Origin: Thermocrispum municipale DSM 44069
GTDB lineage: Bacteria > Actinomycetota > Actinomycetes > Mycobacteriales > Pseudonocardiaceae
NCBI RefSeq assembly: GCF_000427825.1
Contig: NZ_KE386593.1
Coordinates: forward strand, 281,253 to 345,252
Length of the DNA stretch: 64,000 nt
Reading direction: 5' to 3'
In this document: one piece after another, positions 15,739 through 22,315 of the stretch
Layout: each line of letters begins with the position of its first letter
Position numbering within the stretch: the stretch's first letter is position 1
The notes under the pieces: generated by a model
What the model saw: only the letters and a program-made list of their open reading frames with translations
Told to the model about the DNA's origin: nothing
Database searches by the model: none
Position numbers and translations under genes: made by a program

Positions 15739-16257
15739 CTACCCGGCCGGGCAATCCTTCAACCGGTCGCCGGTGTACCCGATCCGCGCGCAGTACTCGG
15801 CCTTCGTTTCGCCGTTGACGTCGCGGGTGTCCGAGCTCGGAGGTTCCTGCGTCTGCGGCGAATCGGCGCACCGTTGCCGGTCGATGTCCCATGTTCTGCC
15901 GTTCGCCAGGCAGTTCACGTACTCCCGGTGAGAGCGCTCCTTGGCCGCGTTGATCTCCGGGCAGTCCTTGTTGGTGATGATGTGCGGGCTGTTCGGGTCG
16001 TCGAACTTCGCGGGAGCGTCGGGCTCACACGAGTACCGGGGCTGTTCGGGCGTTTGCTTCACCGGCTCCACCATCGACGCCTCGGCTGAGCCTGTCGCCG
16101 TCTTCGTCGGTTTCGCGGTGGTCGTCGTCGGCGCAGCGGGCGTGGTGGTGGGCGCGCTCGTAGCTTGCTTGGTCGGTTCTTGCGGTGGCGGCGACGTGGT
16201 GCACGCGGCCAACACGAGGACGACCAGCAACACCGGCACGAACAGGATCGTTCTCAT
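15739..16257 (-). CDS. putative lipoprotein
   Basis: 172 aa. The N-terminus is a lipoprotein signal peptide: MRTILFVPVLLVVLVLAAC, with lipobox LAAC and Cys19 as the lipidation site. A Thr/Pro/Ala-rich linker (about 20-65) leads to a small domain with CEPDAP, DCPEINAAK, VNCLANGRTWD, RCADS, YCARIGY and DCPAG, i.e. six Cys that may form three disulfides. It is expected on the outer face of the membrane. No family function is known to me. The 169 bp downstream (15570-15738) contain only short repeated CTACCCG-type words. Confidence 0.8.
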   Translation of the reverse strand: MRTILFVPVLLVVLVLAACTTSPPPQEPTKQATSAPTTTPAAPTTTTAKPTKTATGSAEASMVEPVKQTPEQPRYSCEPDAPAKFDDPNSPHIITNKDCPEINAAKERSHREYVNCLANGRTWDIDRQRCADSPQTQEPPSSDTRDVNGETKAEYCARIGYTGDRLKDCPAG

Positions 16258-16302
16258 CGCCGAGTAGTCGCCACCCAGCTCCGTGCGTTACGCGTTGTCG
16301 CG

Positions 16303-17196
16303 TCACGGCACCCAACGACTGATCGCGAACCGGCTCCCGTCGCGCCGGATCTCCACCGCCCCTGGGCCAGCGAAGTGCGCGGGAACGACCAGCTCCTTGT
16401 TGTCAGCGGCGCGTTCCAACAGGCGCTGACGTGTTTCCGCAGCCTGCTGCGGATGCTCGCAGAAGCAGCTGTTGTAGTGCGGTTCGAGGATTTGCACCGG
16501 GCTGTGCAGAACATCGCCGACGAAGACGGCGCGGTCCTGACCGGACTCGAGGCGAACGACCGACGAACCGGGTGTGTGGCCGGGCGCAGGCTCCAGGCTG
16601 AGGTTGCCGTCGATGCGGTAGCTGTCCTCCCACAGCACGGCACGCCCGAGTACCGGCGCGACGCTGTCGGCGTACATGAGGTTGCTGCCTTCCCGCCGCA
16701 GCTGCGGCACGGGACGACGATGCGCATTGCGCGGGTCGAAGTACACCTGGTCGGGGCGCGGGATCAGGTACGTGGCGTTCGGGAACGTCGGGATCCACTC
16801 GCCGTTGCCGGACCGAGTGTTCCAGCCGACGTGGTCGTTGTGGATGTGGGTGTTGACGACGATGTCCACGTCCTCCGGTCGGACGCCTGCCTGAGCGAGC
16901 CGGTCCAGGAAGTCCGTGTGCAGGTGATCGAACAACGGCATGTGCGGCCGCTCGCGGTCGTTACCGACGCCGGTGTCGATGAGGATGGTCTTGCCCTCGC
17001 TGCGCAGCACCCAGGTCTGGATGGCGGCGAGGCAGCCGTCGCTGTCCGGATGCCAGTGGTCCGGGACGAGCCACGAGGCGTTGTCGCGCCAGATCTCCGG
17101 TGTGCTGTCCGGGATGGCCACTCGCGCGGGCGCGAATTCGCCCTGCCACTCGACCACCTTCGTCACTTCGACGTCACCGAGTTTGAAACTGTCCAC
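16303..17196 (-). CDS. MBL-fold metallo-hydrolase
   Basis: 297 aa. The metallo-beta-lactamase signature THIHNDHVG (about residues 115-123) supplies HxHxDH; further metal ligands are in PGHTPGS (about 211-217), VFVGDVLHS (about 228-236) and PAHF near the C-terminus. The overall order fits the AHL-lactonase/AttM-like or alkylsulfatase-unrelated MBL hydrolases that act on lactones or esters. The true substrate cannot be told. It is divergent from the AraC-type gene, which is its probable regulator. Confidence 0.88.
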   Translation of the reverse strand: MDSFKLGDVEVTKVVEWQGEFAPARVAIPDSTPEIWRDNASWLVPDHWHPDSDGCLAAIQTWVLRSEGKTILIDTGVGNDRERPHMPLFDHLHTDFLDRLAQAGVRPEDVDIVVNTHIHNDHVGWNTRSGNGEWIPTFPNATYLIPRPDQVYFDPRNAHRRPVPQLRREGSNLMYADSVAPVLGRAVLWEDSYRIDGNLSLEPAPGHTPGSSVVRLESGQDRAVFVGDVLHSPVQILEPHYNSCFCEHPQQAAETRQRLLERAADNKELVVPAHFAGPGAVEIRRDGSRFAISRWVP

Positions 17197-17279
17197 ACGT
17201 CCACGCTATGGCGCATTCTTGAGCGTTCCAATACCTGAAGAGCTCATATTCATATGTGATCGTCTCGTACTATGAGCCT

Positions 17280-18176
17280 GTGGACGTGCTGAGTGACGCG
17301 ATCGCCGCGATGCGCACCGGGCGGCCGTCGTCCAATCGGCTGCGCGTGAGGTCGCCGTGGTGCTACCGGTTCGACCCGTACGACGGCGCCGGCTTCCACG
17401 TGCTGGTGCGCGGCACGGGCTGGGTCATCCCGGAGCGCGGCGAGGCGATCCCTCTGGCGAGCGGTGATGTGGTGCTGCTGCCGCGGGGAAGCGCACACAT
17501 CTTGTCCGATTCGCCGCGCGCGAACCACGCGGTTCCGTTCGACACCTCGATCAAGGACGATCCGGACGGCCAGGTCGACGTGCTGTGCGGCAAGTACCGG
17601 GTGGACCGTACGCGCATGCATCCCGTCCTCGCGGAGCTGCCCGACATCGTCCACCTGCCTGCCAGGGTCGGGCACCATCGCGAGCTGCGTTCGGCCATCG
17701 ACTTGCTCGCCACCGAGGTGACCGGCGAGCGACCAGGGCGGGAAGCCGTGATCAGCGGTCTGCTCGACCTGCTGCTGACCTACTTCGTCCGTGCGTGGCT
17801 TGCGGAGAACGACCGGGCCGGGTGGCCCCGGGCGCTGCGCGATCGAGAAGTCGCCGCCGCACTGGAAGCACTGCACGCCGAACCGGCCGCGCCCTGGCGG
17901 GTCGAGGACCTGGCCGCTCAGGTCGGACTCTCCCGCGCCACGTTGGCCCGGCGATTCACCGCTCTCACCGGGCACCCACCGATGGCGTATTTGACCTGGT
18001 GGCGAATGACGATCGCGGCGCAATTGCTCCGGACGACGGATCAACCCCTGCCGGCCATCGCCCGACAAGTCGGGTACGGCTCACCGTTCGCGTTCTCACA
18101 TGCCTTCAAGCGCCAGTTCGGTGTGACGCCTGGCCGTTATCGCGCACAAGAAGACGCTCACGCGTCAGCCGGATGA
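17280..18176 (+). CDS. AraC family transcriptional regulator (cupin_6 type)
   Basis: 298 aa from GTG 17280, chosen because homologous proteins of this type start M-D-V-L-S-D; GTG 17256 is the upstream alternative. The N-terminal cupin-like sensing domain (about 1-170) contains GTGWVIP, LASGDVVLLPRGSAH and ends in GRHRELR-type text. The C-terminal AraC domain has two HTHs: WRVEDLAAQVGLSRATLARRFTALTGHPP and LPAIARQVGYGSPFAFSHAFKRQFGVTPGRYR. Divergent from the MBL hydrolase, it likely activates or represses it. Its last 12 bp overlap the convergent TetR gene. Confidence 0.9.
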   Translation: MDVLSDAIAAMRTGRPSSNRLRVRSPWCYRFDPYDGAGFHVLVRGTGWVIPERGEAIPLASGDVVLLPRGSAHILSDSPRANHAVPFDTSIKDDPDGQVDVLCGKYRVDRTRMHPVLAELPDIVHLPARVGHHRELRSAIDLLATEVTGERPGREAVISGLLDLLLTYFVRAWLAENDRAGWPRALRDREVAAALEALHAEPAAPWRVEDLAAQVGLSRATLARRFTALTGHPPMAYLTWWRMTIAAQLLRTTDQPLPAIARQVGYGSPFAFSHAFKRQFGVTPGRYRAQEDAHASAG

Positions 18177-18779
18177 TCCGAAGAGGCGGTCGACGTGGTA
18201 TCGCAGTACGGCCTCCGCTTCCTCCGCGGTGCGCTGCCCGACCAGTACTGATGTACCGATGCCGTGGTTGATCGCGATCAACCGGGCCGCTTCACGTGAA
18301 ACGTCCAGCTCGACAGGGAGGTCCCCTTCGGCCTGAGCCGCGCGCAGGGCGTCGGCCAACTGGGACTCGAGGTGGTTCAATCCTGCGACGAAAGGCTGCT
18401 CGGCGAGGTCCGGATCGGTCATGGCCAAGACGGCGTACGACGCCCCCAGCAGGTGGAATGCCCGGCTGACCTCGTCACTGGGCAAGGCCTCGGCCAGGAA
18501 GGCCTCCACCACAGCGCGGCCCGAGTATGGGCGCGGCAGCTCGGCCAAGCGAGCCGACCACCGTTCCCGGCTTTGCTGTTCCAGGTGACGCAGCGTCCCG
18601 TGCAGGAGCTCGGCTTTGCTCCGGAAGTAGTACTGCACCTGCCGCAGGGAGACGTCCGCTTCGGCCGCCACCGACCGCATCGTCACGGCATGCAGGCCGT
18701 CGCGGGCGGCAACCCGCACTACGGCATCGGCGAGCTGAGCGCGACGCACCTCGTGGTCCACCGTCTTCGGCACCGGCAC
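18165..18779 (-). CDS. TetR family regulator of the adjacent MFS exporter
   Basis: 204 aa. HTH: HAVTMRSVAAEADVSLRQVQYYFRSKAEL (about residues 30-58). The protein lies divergently from an MFS efflux gene, and two perfect 14-bp palindromes occupy the 103-bp spacer. This is the usual arrangement for a drug-responsive repressor that controls itself and the pump. The codons for DVSREA contain a 13/16 parS match (18288-18303). Confidence 0.9.
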   Translation of the reverse strand: MPVPKTVDHEVRRAQLADAVVRVAARDGLHAVTMRSVAAEADVSLRQVQYYFRSKAELLHGTLRHLEQQSRERWSARLAELPRPYSGRAVVEAFLAEALPSDEVSRAFHLLGASYAVLAMTDPDLAEQPFVAGLNHLESQLADALRAAQAEGDLPVELDVSREAARLIAINHGIGTSVLVGQRTAEEAEAVLRYHVDRLFGSSG

Positions 18780-18803
18780 CTCCCGTGCAGGCTCCTCGTT
18801 TAT

Positions 18804-18832
18804 GATACAAGTGTATCTGATACAGGTGTATC
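18804..18832. promoter_or_regulatory. tandem TetR operators GATACA-NN-TGTATC
   Basis: GATACAAGTGTATC (18804-18817) and GATACAGGTGTATC (18819-18832) are two perfect 6+6 palindromes with a 15-bp centre-to-centre distance, between the divergent TetR and MFS genes. Cooperative binding of two repressor dimers is inferred. Confidence 0.8.
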
Positions 18833-18882
18833 ACAATCGCCGCCCGCGACCGCCGGGCGACGGAGATCCGCCAGGAGCAAGC

Positions 18883-20280
18883 ATGGGCCGTTCGACCCGC
18901 GAGCAGCCGGTTCACCCGGAGCGCTCCGGGGCACCGACGTTGATCTTGGCCTTGGCCTGTGCGGCCCAGCTGATGGTCGTGCTGGACGTGTCCGTCATCA
19001 ATGTCGCCTTGCCTGCCATCCACACCGACCTGACCGTCACCCCGGAGAGCGTGCAGTGGGTCTCGGTCGCCTACCTGCTGTCGTTCGGCGGGTTTCTGCT
19101 GTTGGGCGGTCGCCTGGCCGACGTCTACGGACAACGGTCGGTCTTCCTGGCCGGCCTGGTGGTATTCGTCCTGGCCAGCCTCACCGGGGGTTCGGCGACG
19201 AATCTGGTTTGGCTGATCGCCGCACGCTTCGGCCAAGGATTCGGTGCCGCGATCCTCGCTCCGACCACGCTGACCCTCCTGACCACGACGTTCGACGAAG
19301 GACCGCGGCGCACCCGGGCACTAGCTGCGTGGACCGCGGTCAGCGTGGCAGGCGGCGCGGTCGGCAATCTGCTCGGTGGAGCGCTGACCGAGTACCTGTC
19401 CTGGCGTGCGACGCTGCTGATCAACGTGCCGATCGGTGGTGCCGCGATGTGGGTGGCTTGGCTCGCGCTGGCGCGAGACGATGCCGAGCGACGAGGTCGG
19501 CTCGACATCCCCGGCGGCGTGTTGGCCACACTCGGCCTGGCCGCGGTGACGTACGCGATCAGCCGCGTCGAGTTCGATGGTTGGAAGGGTTCGACCGTCG
19601 TCCCGCTTGCCGCCGGAGTGGTCCTTCTCGCGGCGTTCATCCTGGTAGAACGCCGGACATCTACTCGTGCACTTCTTCCGCTGGGGCTGTTCCGGATTCG
19701 CAACGTCGCCGTGGGCAACGCGGTCATGCTGCTGATTGGAGCCTGTTTCCAAGCGCCGATGTGGTACTTCCTGACCTTCTACATGCAGGACGTCCTGGAG
19801 TACGGCGCTGCGCAAACGGGTCTCGGATTCCTACCGCACACCCTGACCACGGTCGCGGTCGGATGGTGGATGACGCCCTGGCTCATGCGCCACGCGCCGG
19901 CCAGAGTTCTGGTCATCACGGGCGCGCTCGTAGCCGCGGGCGGATTCGTGTGGCAGAGCACCATCACACCGAACAGCAGCTATCTGATCGGCATCGTCGG
20001 CCCCGGTCTCGTCTTCTCGTTCGGCGTCGGAGTGCTCAACACCCCACTGACCACGATCGTCACGTCCGGGATCCCCGCACACGAGGCCGGTGCCGCTTCC
20101 GGGCTGATGAACACGACAAAGCAAGTCGGAGGAGCGCTCGGCCTCTCCGCGCTCGTCACGGTCGCGTCGGGTGGGCCGGAGGGCTTCGACTACCGCACCG
20201 CTTTTCTGGTCACCGCTGCGATACTGCTCGTCGCCGCGGCAGCCGCAACGCTGCTCCCGCGAGGCGCTCGGGAACGGTGA
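18883..20280 (+). CDS. MFS drug:H+ antiporter, DHA2-type (14 TMS)
   Basis: 465 aa from ATG 18883 with AGGAG at good spacing. The DHA2 family features are motif C-like stretches and an N-terminal LDVSVINVALPAI (TM1), motif A GGRLADVYGQRS, LIAARFGQGFGAAILAPTTLTLL, and AASGLMNTTKQVGGALGLS in the second half. About fourteen membrane helices can be counted. It should export hydrophobic toxic compounds in exchange for protons. Expression is presumably controlled by the divergent TetR through the twin operators. The next feature on the right is the left border of the integrated element. Confidence 0.9.
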   Translation: MGRSTREQPVHPERSGAPTLILALACAAQLMVVLDVSVINVALPAIHTDLTVTPESVQWVSVAYLLSFGGFLLLGGRLADVYGQRSVFLAGLVVFVLASLTGGSATNLVWLIAARFGQGFGAAILAPTTLTLLTTTFDEGPRRTRALAAWTAVSVAGGAVGNLLGGALTEYLSWRATLLINVPIGGAAMWVAWLALARDDAERRGRLDIPGGVLATLGLAAVTYAISRVEFDGWKGSTVVPLAAGVVLLAAFILVERRTSTRALLPLGLFRIRNVAVGNAVMLLIGACFQAPMWYFLTFYMQDVLEYGAAQTGLGFLPHTLTTVAVGWWMTPWLMRHAPARVLVITGALVAAGGFVWQSTITPNSSYLIGIVGPGLVFSFGVGVLNTPLTTIVTSGIPAHEAGAASGLMNTTKQVGGALGLSALVTVASGGPEGFDYRTAFLVTAAILLVAAAAATLLPRGARER

Positions 20281-20387
20281 GGATTACGAGCCGACGAGAG
20301 TCGTTGGCACCGAGGACCTGCATACATGGCGGCGGTCAAAAGGCCGCCCGACGAAGTTGATGACCCGCGTTTCCGCTGGTCAGTGTG

Positions 20388-20430
20388 GTGGAGCCGAGGG
20401 GAATCGAACCCCTGACCTCTGCCTTGCAAA
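20388..20430. repeat. attL: 43-bp copy of the tRNA-Ala 3' half
   Basis: Identical to 35288-35330, covering from the anticodon loop to the 3' end of tRNA-Ala. Outside the core, GCTGGTCAG also occurs at both ends (20375-20383 and 35274-35282) with a small length difference, which suggests an older, longer identity. Left of it is host DNA. Confidence 0.93.
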
Positions 20431-20525
20431 TGCGCCGTAGTCGATCAGCTCGGCCGCATACCGCAGGTCAGCGTGTTCACTCCGCTGCCTGGACTGGCTG
20501 TCATGTATCCGGATTACTGCGTTTC

Positions 20526-20545
20526 GCACCCACCGTGGGTCCCAT
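20526..20545. repeat. 20-bp subterminal direct repeat (left copy)
   Basis: GCACCCACCGTGGGTCCCAT, exact copy at 35218-35237 in the same orientation. It contains the palindrome ACCCACcGTGGGT-like core. It lies 95 bp inside the left core repeat. Arm-type integrase or excisionase site is a plausible role. Confidence 0.7.
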
Positions 20546-20574
20546 TTCAGCACCCAGGTATACGCCGCCCCGCA

Positions 20575-20955
20575 CTACGACAAGCACATGCCAGCGGCCC
20601 GGTAAGCCTGAAAGGGCGTGACGCACGTGACCCCAATGGCCTGGCAAGCGTCGGGGATCTTAACCTTCTTCGTCGATCGGGGCGCTGCAACTTCACGAGG
20701 TGCAACCGCAGCACCAATAGCCTTTGCGAGTGCGATGAGTCGCAGGTCCGCCGACCGGAGGAACTCTTCAACGGCTGCGTCAGTGTACGGGCGGCCGTCC
20801 TCGCGTGCCCACATCACAAGATCAGTCATGTGCTGCACCGACTCCGCGCTATCGTCGAACCAGAAAGACCCTGGCAACCGTTTTGCCCAGTCAACAAGAT
20901 CGCCCTCGCCAGCAAGAATCTCGTGGCAAGTCCGGCCGTATGAGTGCCTGGGCAC
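20575..20955 (-). CDS. hypothetical protein of the integrated element
   Basis: 126 aa from GTG 20955, located after a terminator hairpin so it needs its own promoter. The N-terminal half is a plausible helical protein (LAGEGDLVDWAKRLPG, then MTDLVMWAREDGRPYTDAA and LRLIALAKAIG). Base composition is lower in GC at third positions than neighbouring genes. No family recognised. The last 25 residues lie close to the 20-bp subterminal repeat and look less constrained. Reality of the gene is moderately supported only. Confidence 0.45.
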   Translation of the reverse strand: MPRHSYGRTCHEILAGEGDLVDWAKRLPGSFWFDDSAESVQHMTDLVMWAREDGRPYTDAAVEEFLRSADLRLIALAKAIGAAVAPREVAAPRSTKKVKIPDACQAIGVTCVTPFQAYRAAGMCLS

Positions 20956-20972
20956 GTGTCTACAGTGCAGCA

Positions 20973-21003
20973 GGGCGGGGCCAGCTAGCTCCTGGCCCCG
21001 CCC
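20973..21003 (-). terminator. intrinsic terminator of the small-protein operon
   Basis: GGGCGGGGCCAG pairs perfectly with CTGGCCCCGCCC (12 bp, seven-base loop), nine bases past the stop of the 24-aa gene. Confidence 0.8.
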
Positions 21004-21011
21004 CAGCGTCG

Positions 21012-21086
21012 CTACATTCCGCACTTGCAGCACACCCACTTGCCGGTGGCCTTGTCGTAGTGCTTGTAGCAGCCCTCGGGGCACAT
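21012..21086 (-). CDS. 24-residue Cys-rich peptide
   Basis: A very short gene with strong signals: GGGAGGTGA lies five bases before ATG 21086, stop TAG at 21012-21014, and a terminator follows. The peptide has Cys at 2, 6, 19, 20 and 22 plus a His at 9, arranged CxxxC ... CCxC, around a KHYDKATGKWV core. This looks like a miniature zinc knuckle or a disulfide-bonded peptide. The ribosome site overlaps the stop of the preceding gene, so it is translationally linked. I know no named family for it. Too short for ordinary annotation cut-offs. Confidence 0.7.
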   Translation of the reverse strand: MCPEGCYKHYDKATGKWVCCKCGM

Positions 21087-21091
21087 GGCGT

Positions 21092-21331
21092 TCACCTCCC
21101 TTCGTCCGGTTGCTGGTGACTTCGGTCAGTCCTCGCCGCGCCGTACTCGGGGTCGTCGATCACCGCGTCGTCGTCGCCTCCGGTCCGCCGCTCCGCGCCC
21201 GGCCGGAACCAGGACGCGTACTGCAAGGCGGCCGCCTCGGCCTTGGCCAACTCGTGCAGCGCTCGCGCCAGACGAACCCGCACCGACTACTCGGCCTGCT
21301 CGGCCAACGCTTGCTCAGCCCACACGTTCAT
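21092..21331 (-). pseudogene. small helical protein gene split by an in-frame TAG
   Basis: From ATG 21331 (GAGGAG upstream) the reading frame gives 14 residues (MNVWAEQALAEQAE), then TAG at 21287-21289, and continues in the same frame as SVRVRLARALHELAKAEA... to TGA at 21092. Ignoring the TAG the product would be 79 aa with a continuous amphipathic helix, so a Tyr codon TAC to TAG change is the simple explanation. Reinitiation at GTG 21283 would give a 63-aa protein. It sits between the 60-aa gene and the Cys-rich peptide gene in one operon. Function unknown. Confidence 0.6.
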
Positions 21332-21342
21332 TCCCGTGCTCC

Positions 21343-21525
21343 TCACTGCTCGGCGGCCGGCCGACGGTCGGCCCGCAGGTCTTGCCGTGTCCACAGCTCG
21401 GCCTGGTCCTTGCAGCGCCAGGTCTTCAACTTCGCGTCGACGCCCGGCTCGCTGCGCTGCCCGCGCGTCAAGGCGTTCCGGGCCTGCTGCCGGTCTTTCG
21501 CGCTCACTTCGTTCTTCTCGGCCAT
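21343..21525 (-). CDS. small hydrophilic protein of the element
   Basis: 60 aa from ATG 21525, with GGAGGTGA nine bases upstream. Highly charged, Lys/Arg/Gln-rich (MAEKNEVSAKDRQQARNAL), one Cys (WRCKDQAELW), no hydrophobic segment. First gene of a compact three-gene unit ending at the terminator at 20973-21003. Family not recognised; small basic proteins in this position of actinobacterial elements are common but uncharacterised. Confidence 0.65.
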   Translation of the reverse strand: MAEKNEVSAKDRQQARNALTRGQRSEPGVDAKLKTWRCKDQAELWTRQDLRADRRPAAEQ

Positions 21526-21641
21526 TCCGGTCACCTCCGATGTGGACGGTGTGAGAGACCGGCGGTCCGGCCGGCCCCGTCTCCGTGGGTGGCGGGCTCC
21601 CCCGCCACCGCATGAGCGCCGCTGCACGGCTGTGGAGGCTC

Positions 21642-21732
21642 GCCGTCAAGGGGCCTTGAGGCCGAAAAGTTTTGGACCGAGCGCAGCGGTCCGAAGGACG
21701 GGCCAATAGTTTTCGGCCGTACCCTTGACGGT
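21642..21732. other. nested stem-loop, candidate transfer or replication origin
   Basis: Three nested inverted repeats share one axis: CCGTCAAGGG/CCCTTGACGG (21643-21652 and 21722-21731), GGCCGAAAA/TTTTCGGCC (21660-21668 and 21710-21718) and GGACC/GGTCC (21674-21678 and 21688-21692). This is a 90-bp cruciform-capable structure in a gene-free stretch (21526-21899) beside small genes and 0.6 kb from the relaxase stop. A role as oriT/nic region for the MobF relaxase is inferred. Confidence 0.45.
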
Positions 21733-21899
21733 GAGTCGGCCGTGCCAAGCTCAGGGGCCGGCGGGACCGCGCCGCCGGAGGCGGCTCCACCTATTCCCTT
21801 GGCCCGCGCGGCCTTGAGCGCAGACCTGTCACCGCTGGAACCGGCAGTCGCGAGCGCAAGCTCTAGAAACTGTCGGTCCGGCGTGTCACCCTCGATTCC

Positions 21900-22304
21900 A
21901 TGCAGGTCACCGCGGCGGCCGTCGCCCGGCTCCCGCGTCAGAACGTGCGGGTTCCGGCGGACGAGTTCGCCCACGTGTGGGCCGACGCCGAACGTCTCGC
22001 CGAGCGTGACTGGTACGCCGCAGGCGTCGCCATGACCTGCCGTTGGCTCGCCGCTGCTGTCGTCGACTGGCCCGACGGCCATCGTGAGACGGCGCGTGCG
22101 CCGGTCAGTCAACGAGCCGGCAAGGCGTATCCGGAGCTGATCCAGGCCGAGTACGCGGCCGCCGAGCGGCTGGACATGCAGCGTCCCCGGCCGTCCTGGC
22201 TGGACGCCCGGCCCGGCTGGAGCGAGGCGGTGTGCGCCACCTTCCGGTGGGCGTGGCGCCGCACCGGTCCCGCTCCCCTCTTGCGGCCGGACGTCCGGCC
22301 TTAG
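21900..22304 (+). CDS. hypothetical protein of the element
   Basis: 134 aa, convergent with the relaxase gene and on the opposite strand from all other element genes. N-terminal part reads as a real folded protein (VARLPRQNVRVPADEFAHVW, AERDWYAAGVAMTCRWLA), with a WPDGHRETARAPV segment and a C-terminal WLDARPGWSEAV. No ribosome site precedes ATG 21900, so leaderless translation or a different start is possible. Function unknown. Confidence 0.55.
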   Translation: MQVTAAAVARLPRQNVRVPADEFAHVWADAERLAERDWYAAGVAMTCRWLAAAVVDWPDGHRETARAPVSQRAGKAYPELIQAEYAAAERLDMQRPRPSWLDARPGWSEAVCATFRWAWRRTGPAPLLRPDVRP

Positions 22305-22315
22305 TCGCGCGGTCA

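Noticed and set aside
20388-20430. Second tRNA-Ala gene
   Set aside because: Only the 3' half is present; no acceptor 5' strand or D-arm. It is attL.
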